Shown here: piece by piece, positions 54,353 through 63,876 of the stretch
How the letters are laid out: the number at the start of each line of letters is the position of its first letter
Numbering within the stretch: the first letter of the stretch is position 1
Assembly (NCBI GenBank): GCA_030147925.1
Contig: JASBUK010000095.1
Span: 30,953 to 94,952, forward strand
Origin: Trueperaceae bacterium
GTDB lineage: Bacteria > Deinococcota > Deinococci > Deinococcales > Trueperaceae
DNA: 64,000 nt
Reading direction: 5' to 3'
Position numbers and translations under genes: made by a program
The notes under the pieces: model-generated
The model's database searches: none
The model's input: only the letters and a program-made list of their open reading frames with translations
Told to the model about the DNA's origin: nothing

Positions 54353-56992
54353 TTATCCGCACTTGCTGTAACCGCAGCTATTGCACTTTTGGCAGCCTTC
54401 CTCAAAGACCAGTGGTGCGCCACAATCCGGACAGCTTGCACCTTTGTTCAGGACGTTTTCCACGCCTGCCGTTTCTAAGGCCACGGCAATAAGATCGGCT
54501 TTGCTGGCCACCATCCGCCCCTGATAAGAGCCATACATGCCGCCATTGATACCACGCAGCGTCTTGACAATGGCTTCTGCCGGCACGCCATATTGCAGTG
54601 CTATAGAAACCATCCGGCCCAAGGCTTCCGAATCGGCATTGGCCTCGTCACCGGCCTTGCCGGAAACGATGAAGACTTCGGTCGGCAGACCGTCCTGTTT
54701 ATTAACGGTCACATAAAAACCACGTTTTTCACCGGTAGGCAAGGTGAGTTTGACAGTATCCGTGAATCCCGTCAAACGCCCAGGCCGATCAAAAAGAGGT
54801 TCACCGGGCAAATAATCCGTTTTCTTCTCAAGAGCTTGAACCGTAGCTGGCTTGGTCACTTTCGTTTCCTCTTCTTTCTTCTCCTGCTTATCGACTTTGG
54901 TGCTCAAAACCTGGAATTGACGGCTACCATCGCGGTAAACCGTGATTCCTTTACAGCCTGTTTCAAAAGCCAGGCTATAAGCCTCATAAACATCGCTTAC
55001 CGTGGCGCGTTGTGGCAAGTTGATGGTTTTGCTGATACTGTTGGCCACCATCTTGTCGCCTTCATCAAAGGCCGTCTGCACTACGCCCTGCATCTTGACG
55101 TGATCGCTGGGGCTTATGTCATGAGCGCAAACCAAAACGGTTTTTACACTGTCAGGGATAAAGTCCAGCCCTTGTACACTGCCGTGATTGGCTTGTACGG
55201 CTTCTACCACCTTATCCCAATCCCAGGCGTCATTTTTGCGATAGTCGGGGTGAGGCTCGTGGTGCTCGAGCAATTCCTGAAACAGAGGATGAATCAGTGC
55301 TGCATAAGAGTCACCAATCTTGCGATAGATAAAGGGCGCAAAAACCGGTTCTATGCCAGAAGAAACACCCATGAGCATACTGGTCGTGCCCGTAGGGGCA
55401 ACCGTCAGTAGTGCCACGTTACGCCTTGCTGCACTTAAGTCACTCTGCGCCATGGCCGGGAAAACCCCGCGCTCAGCGGCAAGCTCTTCGCTGGTAACGG
55501 TGGCGTTTTTGCGCAATTCGCCAATCATCTTGGCTACGGCGGCACGGCCTTCATCACTGTCATAGCGATAGCCCATCTTGATAAGCGCATCCGCCAGGCC
55601 CATGATGCCCAAACCCAAACGCCGCAGATAATGGCTCATCTTGCGATTGTCCTCAAGGGCAAATTTGTTGACATCCAAGACGTTATCCAAAAAGCGAATG
55701 CAGGTTTTTACGTCGTCGCCAAATGTTTCCCAATCAAAACCCTCCATTCCTTGCTCAGGCGTTTTTACGTATTGAGCCAGATTGATAGCTCCCAAGTCGC
55801 AGGGTTCACCAGGGAATAGTGGTATTTCACCGCAAGGGTTGGTCGCCTTGATCTCTCCAAGGGCCTTAAGCATGGGATTAAACTGGTTGATGCGGTCAAT
55901 AAAGATGAGTCCCGGCTCACCGGTTTGCCAGGCGTGATCGGCAATATCATAAAGCGTGCCCTGAGCTTTGTTTTTGTTATCCGCCATAAAGGCGTCGCTG
56001 ACCAAAACCGAAATATTAAAGGTGCTGATGTCACCTTCAGCCTCTTCTCTAGCCAAGTCTTTGGCAGTGATGAAGTCTTGAATGTCGGGGTGGGTAATTG
56101 AGATGGTCGCCATCCCAGCGCCCCGCCTTGTGCCGCCTTGCCTTATAACACGGAGCGTGGGCGAGAATACATAACGCAGCGTAGCCACCGGACCGGCGTA
56201 GTCCGCACCACCCAGAGATGCCCAGTAGGCAAAATTGTCAAAAACCTCGACGGCAAAACTAGCAGGCCCGCTGCTGTTGCCACCCGAACCATTGACCGGC
56301 GTGCCCTCGGCGCGCAGTTGCCCAAGATCGAGCAAGACATCCTGACCCGCCAATAAAGACATGGCCATGTCACCTGCGTGACTCCAGATGCTGTCTACCG
56401 AGTCGTCCACCACTTGTGCCTTGACTGTGTCGGGAGTCGCGCCTTGATCAACAAAGCGTGCATAGCGGTAGCCTTTGGTCACGTATTTACCGTGCGCTAA
56501 GTCCATATAGGTTCCAGTACTGACTTTTTCGTAGTCCTGGTGATCGGGAGCTATGGTGACAAACAGACGCCCAGTCGGTTTGTTATAGGGCCGTTTTGGT
56601 GACAGAGCGTCAAGGCAAAGACCGTTGCCACCGCCCACTTTGGTCACCAGCGCCAGCTTGGTTGCCAAGCGCAAAACCCATTCATTACCGCCCTCGTCTC
56701 CCGGGCTGCCATCCTGGACAAAACAATTAAGGACGTTGCCGTGGCTGGTGGCCGCCCCTGCCAGAACCCGTCCACCAGGACAAAAGCGCTTGCTGGCCAT
56801 CAGCTCGTAAAATTTCTGACGGTAGTGAGTACTGGCTTCGCCCTCTTCTGGGCTGGCGACCCAGTTGGCTACCCGACTAAACATGCCTGCTAAGTCTTTA
56901 TCATTGGGCTGAAAATATTGACGCTTGGCAATGGCCACCGCGTGTTTATCAAAATGCGACAGTGCTTGTGTATCGGTCTTAGTTTTTGCCAC
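54353..56992 (-). CDS. nrdJ: B12-dependent ribonucleotide reductase
   Basis: Class II reductase, 879 residues, that makes deoxyribonucleotides with adenosylcobalamin and works with or without oxygen. It has the active-site NPCGEIPLFPGEPCDL segment (about residues 385-400), ASKRFCPGGRVLAG with the first redox Cys, GVSSGIEPVFAPF and the APTGTTSMLMG loop. The C-terminal about 120 residues form a zinc-ribbon end (CPDCGAPL, GCQKCNSCGYSKC). No nrdA/B is in the window. A 9-bp-like inverted repeat (57101-57126) lies upstream. It joins meaB in showing a B12 requirement. Confidence 0.97.
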   Translation of the reverse strand: MAKTKTDTQALSHFDKHAVAIAKRQYFQPNDKDLAGMFSRVANWVASPEEGEASTHYRQKFYELMASKRFCPGGRVLAGAATSHGNVLNCFVQDGSPGDEGGNEWVLRLATKLALVTKVGGGNGLCLDALSPKRPYNKPTGRLFVTIAPDHQDYEKVSTGTYMDLAHGKYVTKGYRYARFVDQGATPDTVKAQVVDDSVDSIWSHAGDMAMSLLAGQDVLLDLGQLRAEGTPVNGSGGNSSGPASFAVEVFDNFAYWASLGGADYAGPVATLRYVFSPTLRVIRQGGTRRGAGMATISITHPDIQDFITAKDLAREEAEGDISTFNISVLVSDAFMADNKNKAQGTLYDIADHAWQTGEPGLIFIDRINQFNPMLKALGEIKATNPCGEIPLFPGEPCDLGAINLAQYVKTPEQGMEGFDWETFGDDVKTCIRFLDNVLDVNKFALEDNRKMSHYLRRLGLGIMGLADALIKMGYRYDSDEGRAAVAKMIGELRKNATVTSEELAAERGVFPAMAQSDLSAARRNVALLTVAPTGTTSMLMGVSSGIEPVFAPFIYRKIGDSYAALIHPLFQELLEHHEPHPDYRKNDAWDWDKVVEAVQANHGSVQGLDFIPDSVKTVLVCAHDISPSDHVKMQGVVQTAFDEGDKMVANSISKTINLPQRATVSDVYEAYSLAFETGCKGITVYRDGSRQFQVLSTKVDKQEKKEEETKVTKPATVQALEKKTDYLPGEPLFDRPGRLTGFTDTVKLTLPTGEKRGFYVTVNKQDGLPTEVFIVSGKAGDEANADSEALGRMVSIALQYGVPAEAIVKTLRGINGGMYGSYQGRMVASKADLIAVALETAGVENVLNKGASCPDCGAPLVFEEGCQKCNSCGYSKCG

Positions 56993-57100
56993 GAGTATCC
57001 CGTCCTCCCAGAAGCTGTTTAGCTCGAGCTCTTAAACTTGACCAAAAACAATACCACTACAAGATGTTGTATGCAAGTAGATTTTTCGCACAACTTAATG

Positions 57101-57126
57101 TATGTGGGTGTTAAAAATCCCACATA
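57101..57126. promoter_or_regulatory. Inverted repeat upstream of nrdJ
   Basis: TATGTGGG (57101-57108) and CCCACATA (57119-57126), perfect 8-bp arms with a 10-bp AT-rich centre. It lies about 110 bp upstream of the nrdJ start. A nearby ACAAGATGTTGT (57059-57070) is a weak resemblance to an NrdR box. No cobalamin riboswitch was recognised. Confidence 0.45.
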
Positions 57127-57189
57127 ATCTTTGGAGCTTGATTTTTCGGTAAAAGCACTATACCGCATCCTGGCAAGGCAAGGGCGGAG

Positions 57190-57403
57190 TAAGAGGTCAG
57201 AGTAAAAAGTGGAAGGTAAAAAGTAAGTAGAAAGTGGTTAGTAGGAGGTAGAAGCCAGGGGTTTTCCAGTGCTGGCAAAGTCAGGTAACGGGAATTTGTC
57301 AGTTAAGCGCTGACGCCCAAAAAGAACTCCGTTGGAAAGACCTTCTAAAAAGGTTTTTTCCACCTACTACTTACCACCAACTACTAACCACTCACTACCT
57401 ACC
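57190..57403 (+). repeat. Dispersed non-coding repeat family 1, copy A
   Basis: About 214 bp, the fullest copy. The left end is purine-rich (GTGGTTAGTAGGAGGTAG...), the right end is its imperfect complement (CTACTAACCACTCACTACC), giving a terminal inverted repeat. The core has GCCAGGGGTTTTCC and AACGGGAATTTGTCAGTTA. It ends 2 bp before the purH stop codon. Copies B (31222-31420) and C (47483-47565, truncated) are in the window. No frame is conserved between copies. Confidence 0.8.
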
Positions 57404-57404
57404 G

Positions 57405-58916
57405 TCAGTGTCTAAAGTGACGCAACCCAGTAAATACCATAGCCAGACCGAGTTCATCCGCCGCCGCTATCACCTCTTGATCGCGGATAGAGCCCCCCGG
57501 TTGAATGATGGCGGATACGCCCGCAGCCGCGGCCACCCGAACGACATCGTCAAAGGGGAAAAAGGCGTCGCTGGCCATGACCGAAGCCCTGGCGTCTGCC
57601 CCAGCATGATCGATAGCCTGCTCAGCAGCCCAGATTCTCGACACCTGACCGGCACCAATACCTGTACTTACCCCGGCTTTGGCCAGTACGATGGCATTGG
57701 ACTTCACATGCTTGCACACCGTCCAGGCAAAACGCAGGTCGAGCCACTGGGTCTGACTAGGCTTAAGCTGGCTGACTACCTTGAGATCACTTTGGCTAAG
57801 CCCTCTTTGGTCAAAGTCTTGCAACAGCAAACCGCCGCGCAATCGTTTGAGATCAAACTGGCGGCCACTAACTGGCTCTTTAATTTGCAAGAGGCGCAAA
57901 TTTTTCTTTTGGCGCAGTTGGGTTAGTGCATCTGGGGCAAAATCTGGTGCCATCACGATTTCTAAAAAGGTTCTGGAGAGTTCCTGAGCTAGCTTAAGCT
58001 CCACCGTTTGGTTAAACGCCACAATACCGCCAAAAATACTAACCGGGTCTGCGGCATGGGCCAGCTTATAAGCGGTGATTAGGTCGTCAGCCCTGGCCAC
58101 CCCACAAGGATTGGCATGCTTTACCGCCACTGCCGCCGCGCCTTCTAGTTCTGTCAGTAAGTTCCAGGCGGCCTCGGCATCCTGATAGTTGTTATAAGAC
58201 ATTTCCTTGCCGTGCAAAATATCCGCGTCTAAAACGGGGCCGCGCTCATTGCCGCTACGCCACAGGGAAGCTTGCTGATGCGGGTTCTCACCGTAGCGCA
58301 GCGTTTTTAGTTTACGCAGCTCGAGCACACTTTCATCAGCCAATTGCCCCTCGCCAAGATAGCTGCTAATGGCTGCGTCATAGGCTGCGGTATGTGCAAA
58401 TGCCTTAACGGCAAGTCGGCGGCGAAACTCAAGGTCAGGGCCTTGTTGCTTTAGCTCTTTACTAACTAAGGTGTAGTCAGCGGGGTTCACAACCACCGTA
58501 ACAGCGGGAAAGTTCTTGGCTGCCGCTCGCAGCATGGTCGGTCCACCAATATCGATGTTTTCAAGAGCCTCGTCTAAAGTCACTTCCGGCTTGGCTACAG
58601 TTTGCCTAAAGGGGTAAAGATTAACGACTACTAGGTCAATGGGCGAAATATCGTGCTCTGAGAGTTCGGCAAGCTGTGCTGCCGAGCGCTTGGCCAGAAT
58701 ACCCCCGTGAACTTTGGGATGAAGCGTCTTGACGCGGCCCCCTAAAATTTCTGGAAAGCCTGTTAACTCAGACACCTTTTTAACGGGAATCCCGGCGGCC
58801 TCGATAGCCTTAAAGGTGCCGCCGGTTGAGATAAGCTCAAAGCCCAATTCAATTAAGGCCGCTGCAAAATCGGCAAGGCCTGTCTTATCGGATACGCTTA
58901 AGAGTGCTCTTGGCAT
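57405..58916 (-). CDS. purH: Bifunctional AICAR transformylase / IMP cyclohydrolase
   Basis: The last two steps of IMP synthesis. The 503-residue protein has the N-terminal IMP cyclohydrolase domain (LLSVSDKTGLADFAAALIE, LISTGGTF, TLHPKVHGGILAKR, residues 3-75) and the AICAR transformylase domain (about 190-503) with SYNNYQDAEAAWNLL, VKHANPCGVA and ASDAFFPFDD. The stop TGA is 2 bp from the right end of repeat copy A, so the insertion stopped precisely outside the gene. Its upstream end is bounded by a strong terminator. Confidence 0.97.
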   Translation of the reverse strand: MPRALLSVSDKTGLADFAAALIELGFELISTGGTFKAIEAAGIPVKKVSELTGFPEILGGRVKTLHPKVHGGILAKRSAAQLAELSEHDISPIDLVVVNLYPFRQTVAKPEVTLDEALENIDIGGPTMLRAAAKNFPAVTVVVNPADYTLVSKELKQQGPDLEFRRRLAVKAFAHTAAYDAAISSYLGEGQLADESVLELRKLKTLRYGENPHQQASLWRSGNERGPVLDADILHGKEMSYNNYQDAEAAWNLLTELEGAAAVAVKHANPCGVARADDLITAYKLAHAADPVSIFGGIVAFNQTVELKLAQELSRTFLEIVMAPDFAPDALTQLRQKKNLRLLQIKEPVSGRQFDLKRLRGGLLLQDFDQRGLSQSDLKVVSQLKPSQTQWLDLRFAWTVCKHVKSNAIVLAKAGVSTGIGAGQVSRIWAAEQAIDHAGADARASVMASDAFFPFDDVVRVAAAAGVSAIIQPGGSIRDQEVIAAADELGLAMVFTGLRHFRH

Positions 58917-58935
58917 AGCTGTTAATCTACCAAAT

Positions 58936-58972
58936 CAAAACGCCCCGAAACCCAAGAGTCCGGGGCGTTTTG
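58936..58972. terminator. Terminator between the isomerase gene and purH
   Basis: CAAAACGCCCCG (58936-58947) pairs with CGGGGCGTTTTG (58961-58972), 12-bp stem and 13-nt loop. A/T tracts on both sides make it bidirectional. Confidence 0.88.
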
Positions 58973-58992
58973 AATATCCTTAATTATCAGAC

Positions 58993-60972
58993 TTATTCGT
59001 TACTAGCAGGACTTGCCTCTTCGCTAACTGCATCCTCTGGGGCTTGCTGCTCGCCAGCGGCGTCTTCGACAACCGGCGCCTCAGAATCCGCGGCTCCTTT
59101 GGGGTTGGTAACCGAAGCCAGCAGATTTTCTACCGTAATCTGGTCACGAAGCTCGCTCAGCCAAGCGTCACGTAGTTCCTGACGCTTGTTTTGCAGCACG
59201 GCATTTTCAACCAGCGGACGCACTTCTGTCAGCGGGCGGAGCTGCTCAGGCGTGCGCGTGGCAACCAAAACAACATAGGTATCTTTAAGCTGCGCTACTG
59301 CATCTTCTGCTGGTGCAGCTTCAGTTTCGGTATTGGCAGCTTCGGCCTCACCGCTGGTGTCCGCTTGGCTATCCAAAGCGGCAAGAGGCTCTTCTATTAG
59401 CAGAACGTCAGATATTTCCTCAGCGCCCTCCCCAATAGCCTCAAAGGCCTCGGTGCCAAACAAAAGACCTTCAAGTTCGGTAGATAAATCGCCGGGGCCG
59501 ACCGTGCCCAGTTCTTGGAGCGTACCCCCGTTGGCTTCGGCGGCTGAGGCAACGCTCTCTCCAGCTAAGACCGCCTGGCGAAACTCACTGGCAGCCGTTT
59601 CACTGTCAAAGTTAATCCTGGTGGCCACGGCGCTGGCCGGGATAGTAAAGTTGCTTTCATTACTGTCGTAGTAATCCTGAATCTCAGTCTCGCTTACGGT
59701 GGCGTCACGGCTCACATAATTGAGCGCCGACTGGGCCACCACCGCTTTGGAACCAACAAACTCAACGCCCAAATCCGCGGCGCCCTGATAAGCAAGCTCC
59801 TGGTCAATCATGCGCTCTAAAAAGCTCGGCTTGAAGATGCGCGCTACGATCTCGGCATTGTCCGGGTTTAGAATCTGTTGAATCTGCTGGTTGAGATAGG
59901 TCACGCGGTCTAAGTCCGAGGCGAGAATCTCGGTGTCGCCAACACGGGCAATCACCGGGTTGTCATAGCTAAAACGGCTTTCTTCGCCAACGGTGATTTG
60001 CGCTTCTGCCCGCAGTGATGCCAGCACGGCCTGGGCTTCACCTTCACGTTTGACGGCTCTGGCATCTTCACGAACCTGCTCGGCAACTTCTTCAAAAGGC
60101 ATGGGACCGGCAGGCAGGAACTGTTCGACACTCACAAGATAATAAGAAGCACCCGAAGCAATCACCTCGGTGATCCCTGCAGCGCCCAAACCAAAAGCCG
60201 CATTGGCCACCGAGTTAGGTAAAGCAGCGCGACCTACCGCCACGGGTTCGCTGCTGCCTTCGGCTGCACCCAGAGCGCCGCCGCGATCCGCCCTCAAGGT
60301 CGAGTATTCTTCGGCCAAAGCCGCAAAGTCTTCTCCGGCAAGCGCCCTCGCCCGCAAGTCATTGGCCAGTTCTTGGTCAGCGACAACGATGGCTCGAGCC
60401 TTGATACGCGCTTCCGAGAGATAGGTGTCGGTATTTGCTTCGTAGAAAGCTCGAGCTTCGCTGTCGCTGATCTCAACTTCGCCAATGGTCTGTTCAAGAT
60501 ATTTTGTCTGGCGCAGTTGTTCTTTGACAAAGTCACGGAACGAAGCGTCGGTAAAGCCCTGGCTACCGATAATGCTCAAATAGCGCTGATCGTTGCTCGA
60601 GCCCGCTACCCCCTGTGACTCACGAAAATCATTGACGGCCTGGCGCACTTCGCCACTAGAGACCCGGGTCCGGGCGGAAGCCTGGCGCAGGATTTCGGTA
60701 TCAATGAGCTGGTCGAGCATCAGACGTTCTAAATCTTTGGCGACTTCGCCTTCTTGCACCAGGGTGTACAAGCGGTTTTGTTGGGCTCGAGCCACATCCA
60801 ACTCGTTGATTGGCTGCCCGTTTACCCACAATACCGTGGCCCCGGTTAACTGCTGGTTGCCGCCGCTAAAGAAGCTACCCAAAGATGGCGTAAAGGCAAT
60901 TACCATACTGACCAACAGGCCCAGAGAGATAACCCACAAAATAATCGTATTGGTTCGTTTACTTAACTTCAT
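58993..60972 (-). CDS. SurA_N/parvulin-type peptidyl-prolyl isomerase
   Basis: A membrane-anchored periplasmic folding protein (PpiD-like), 659 residues. An N-terminal anchor (IILWVISLGLLVSMVIAF, residues 10-27) is followed by an N-domain with helices (NQPINELDVARAQ-like, about 50-160), a rotamase domain (about 190-320: ARAIVVADQELANDLRARAL, EEYSTLRADRGGALG, MPFEEVAEQVRED), a second SurA_N-like part (about 345-420) and an acidic, Ala/Glu-rich tail. It would assist folding of exported proteins. Confidence 0.87.
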   Translation of the reverse strand: MKLSKRTNTIILWVISLGLLVSMVIAFTPSLGSFFSGGNQQLTGATVLWVNGQPINELDVARAQQNRLYTLVQEGEVAKDLERLMLDQLIDTEILRQASARTRVSSGEVRQAVNDFRESQGVAGSSNDQRYLSIIGSQGFTDASFRDFVKEQLRQTKYLEQTIGEVEISDSEARAFYEANTDTYLSEARIKARAIVVADQELANDLRARALAGEDFAALAEEYSTLRADRGGALGAAEGSSEPVAVGRAALPNSVANAAFGLGAAGITEVIASGASYYLVSVEQFLPAGPMPFEEVAEQVREDARAVKREGEAQAVLASLRAEAQITVGEESRFSYDNPVIARVGDTEILASDLDRVTYLNQQIQQILNPDNAEIVARIFKPSFLERMIDQELAYQGAADLGVEFVGSKAVVAQSALNYVSRDATVSETEIQDYYDSNESNFTIPASAVATRINFDSETAASEFRQAVLAGESVASAAEANGGTLQELGTVGPGDLSTELEGLLFGTEAFEAIGEGAEEISDVLLIEEPLAALDSQADTSGEAEAANTETEAAPAEDAVAQLKDTYVVLVATRTPEQLRPLTEVRPLVENAVLQNKRQELRDAWLSELRDQITVENLLASVTNPKGAADSEAPVVEDAAGEQQAPEDAVSEEASPASNE

Positions 60973-61018
60973 TGGCTTGACTTCCTCCTAGCGGTAGTGC
61001 TACGTTTCATTACTGCAA

Positions 61019-61095
61019 GCGCCCGTAGCTCAGCCGGATAGAGCGTTCGCCTCCGGAGCGAAAGGCCACAGGTTCGAATCCTGTCGGGCGCACCA
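61019..61095 (+). tRNA. tRNA-Arg (anticodon CCG)
   Basis: 77 nt including CCA. Acceptor GCGCCCG / CGGGCGC; anticodon stem TTCGC / GCGAA with loop CTCCGGA, reading CCG (Arg, codon CGG); T-arm with GGTTCGAATCC. It is upstream of and divergent from nothing, lying alone between two minus-strand genes. Confidence 0.97.
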
Positions 61096-61180
61096 TTTGT
61101 TTTTATCGCAGCACTCCTCATCATAATTACCTTGCTATTCGCGGTCGCGCGATAACAATCAAAAAATCAGCAAAGTGGAG

Positions 61181-61211
61181 TCTAACACGCCTGTATGACA
61201 GGGGTGTTAGA
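61181..61211. terminator. Hairpin after the S41 gene
   Basis: TCTAACAC-CCTGT (61181-61194) pairs with ACAGG-GTGTTAGA (61198-61211), a 13-bp stem with one G.G mismatch. It lies 10 bp downstream of the S41 stop on the minus strand but has no T-run, so termination is likely rather than sure. Confidence 0.5.
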
Positions 61212-61220
61212 GAGCTTGAG

Positions 61221-62528
61221 TTAAAAGAATCTACCCGGCGTAAAAGGCAAATCCTTTAGTAAACGCAGCGCTTCGGCCAGTGGCGCATCAAAACCGCGGG
61301 CCAACGCTCGCAAGTCGCTTTTAGCGGCAATATCGGGAATAATCCCATTATTAAAAGACGCTCCGCTTATGGCCTGTAAGTTCGCCACCGCCACCAGCAC
61401 CAAACTACCATCAGGAAGATCAAAACCCCGCACGGCCTCAACATTGCCCTGGGTCGATTCACCGATAACGGTGGCAAGCTTAAGTTGTCTGAGCACCAGC
61501 GGTGCTATCTCCCCGGCGCTGCTGCTCTCTTTATCAACCAAGACCACCAGGGGCCCATCAAAACGAACCGGCTCCACCCTAAGTTCTAAACGCGAAACAT
61601 AGTCACCATCTAGCGACGCTACCGCGTTGACCGCCACCCCGGCAGTAACCCGGTAGCTGCTCCGCCAGGCCACTTCGCCACGGCTGATAGCTTGCACCCA
61701 GGGCCCATCGATAAAAGAGCCCAGCACTAAGCCCAACTCGTCGATACGACCCCCCAGATTACCGCGCAAATCCAAAATCAGGGATTTTGCCCCTTGCGCT
61801 TGCAGTTCGGCCAGCAAGCGATGCACCTTGTCAGCAACGCCCGAGACATTAAAGGTGGGAATATAAAGATAGGCCGTGCTCGAGTCCAGCATTTCCGCCT
61901 GCGGCAAGGTCTTGACCTCATCCAACACAAAACTTGTGGGGGTAAGACTGGCGCTTAAATATCTTGAGCCGCGACGCAAATCCAGTCTAATCTCGCCGCT
62001 TTCCAAAGCACCGGCCAGTATACTGCTGCCCAGGAAATTATTGTCAAGATCACGCACGTCCCGGCCGTTGACGCGAACGATCAAGTCACCGCGGCGCAGT
62101 CCCGCTTTAGCCGCGGGCGTTTGCGGATAAACCCGCCTTAGCACAATACCGGCGCCGCTTAGGTACTGTTCGTCAAAACCCAGGCCGAGCTGTGGCGGTT
62201 CTTTTGCTAAATCATCGGCATCATCGACATGGCTGACCAAACCCAGATAATTAGAATGCTGGTCGTTTAAGTCCGCTACCATGCGCCTCACAACCCGATC
62301 AAAAGACTCGCGCGAGGGGGCATCCAGGGCTGCTTCTTGGTATCTTTGCGCCCAACTGTCCCAATCGAGATAATCGGCCTGCCAGTAATTTTTCTTAAAG
62401 ACGTCAACCAGGGCGTTAAACACCGTAGCGCGGCCTTCTCTGCTCACCAGCAAATCGGTCTGCGCCCAAACCGGCCACATTACCAGTAACAAAAAGAGCA
62501 GCATACCGCGCAAAAGATGCTTCATCAC
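61221..62528 (-). CDS. S41-family (CtpA-like) peptidase homologue, catalytic Lys missing
   Basis: A 435-residue exported protein. Signal peptide at residues 1-22 (MKHLLRGMLLFLLLVMWPVWAQ). A PDZ domain is at about 125-190 (VYPQTPAAKAGLRRGDLIVRV). The S41 catalytic domain has LILDLRGNLGGRIDEL (about 248-263) and DKESSSAGEIAPLVL with the Ser nucleophile. Odd: the usual TxGKG block, whose Lys is the general base, here reads TQGNVEAV, with Asn in place of Lys. The protein may be inactive or may use a different base. The hairpin at 61181-61211 follows. Confidence 0.85.
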   Translation of the reverse strand: MMKHLLRGMLLFLLLVMWPVWAQTDLLVSREGRATVFNALVDVFKKNYWQADYLDWDSWAQRYQEAALDAPSRESFDRVVRRMVADLNDQHSNYLGLVSHVDDADDLAKEPPQLGLGFDEQYLSGAGIVLRRVYPQTPAAKAGLRRGDLIVRVNGRDVRDLDNNFLGSSILAGALESGEIRLDLRRGSRYLSASLTPTSFVLDEVKTLPQAEMLDSSTAYLYIPTFNVSGVADKVHRLLAELQAQGAKSLILDLRGNLGGRIDELGLVLGSFIDGPWVQAISRGEVAWRSSYRVTAGVAVNAVASLDGDYVSRLELRVEPVRFDGPLVVLVDKESSSAGEIAPLVLRQLKLATVIGESTQGNVEAVRGFDLPDGSLVLVAVANLQAISGASFNNGIIPDIAAKSDLRALARGFDAPLAEALRLLKDLPFTPGRFF

Positions 62529-62706
62529 AGCCTATATTTTAGGCAATCTGCTTAAGCAGGGTGGTAAGCCGGATAGCAGCTAAAACCGAATGGCCGCTCT
62601 TGGCATTGCAAAAGCGCCAGGCAAGCCATTTTGCCCAGAATAATGAGTGCGAAACGGCTGGGTACACTTTCATTGCCCAAGTGGTGTTTCTAACTTATGA
62701 TGACTC

Positions 62707-63876
62707 ATGGATCCCGACCTCCAGCCTATACTTAGCCTCTTGCAAAACGCCCTTGCCTCCGGGGCTGTATATGATGTGCTTAAGGCAGGGGCTCGAAAGT
62801 CCTGGAACAAACTCAGTGCCGTGATCAGCAACCAGGTCGAGTCCAAAATAAAGGAAGAAGGTCTGCCGCTCAACAATGACTTGCAGCGGGGTGTACGCCA
62901 GACTTATTTGCAAACTGCCCAACACTGTTTCACAAGCTTTTCACAAAAGCATCCGCAATACGGCAAGAAGCTTCAGTCAATAGCAAAAGTGTTCAGAGAT
63001 GAAGAGCAGAGTTTGCTTGACAATCCAGCCGCTTATTCACCAGAACACTTGCACACCCTGGAAGTGCCCTACAAGCAGGTGCACCAACTCTTCTCATCAT
63101 TTTCGGGAGAGAGCGCCCTTCCCGAGTTGGTCGAAAGAGCCTTGCTAGCCGAACTGAATAGACGTTTTGGCTCTGAGAAAAGTACAGACGCATATCAGGA
63201 GCTTAAAAAACATTTTCGTAGCCAGAAGGTTTTTGACATCTTCCGGGAATATTTCAATAAGCTGTATAAGAACAACGAACGGTTAAGAGCTGCTGTTAAT
63301 GGCGCACTGCTGGTTCAAGTTGTTAGCACAGAGCCGCAGCAAGTCAGAGAACTGCATCTTTCGGCGGAAACACTAGAACAAATCCAAGTAGAGTTAGAAT
63401 CACTCAAGGAACGGGTATATCAAGACAACCAAGAGCTGGCCGAGCTAGTCAAGGAATATCTTGACCAGCACAGCAACCTCATTCCTAAAGCAATTGCGGA
63501 TATTAAAAGAACTGTCAGACAAGAGCATAAAAATACTCGCGGGACTGTTGAGAAAGAGCACGAAAATACTCGCGGGACTGTTGAGAAAGATCACGAAAAG
63601 ACTCGGGACGTGGTAAGGGATTTGTTTGAAGGCAGCGTTCATCCAAGAAGCTACAAGCCTTCCGAGCGTGTTATCGGGATTAAGAACATCGCCAGACTTG
63701 AGCGCTTCACTGGCCGCATCAAGGAACTCAAGGACTTAAAGAAGCTGATTGCCAAAAACCAGCACCGGCTTATTCAGATCAATGGCCCTAGTGGGGTTGG
63801 TAAAAGCACTCTGGTCACAAAGCTACTCGACGAACTCGAAGCCGACGAGAACATTCATGCTTACCGTAATTGCTAG
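62707..63876 (+). pseudogene. STAND-like NTPase, truncated after the P-loop
   Basis: The N-terminal 389 residues of a large STAND/NACHT-like protein. It has a helical N-terminal region (about 1-280) and a 12-residue repeat (EHKNTRGTVEK and two more copies, about 270-305) before a P-loop, INGPSGVGKSTLVTKLLDEL (about residues 358-377). Then it stops within 10 residues, before Walker B, and all sensor and C-terminal repeat regions are absent. The stop lies inside the 3' end of an inverse-strand transposase-like frame (63873-64000), so an insertion sequence appears to have cut it. STAND proteins often act in phage defence; this role is inferred. Confidence 0.75.

Noticed and set aside
56993..57180. 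Cobalamin riboswitch before nrdJ
   Set aside because: No B12-box-like conserved strings could be found; only a small inverted repeat is present.
63523..63615. CRISPR-like repeat
   Set aside because: The 36-bp units are in frame in a protein, directly adjoining, with no spacers.
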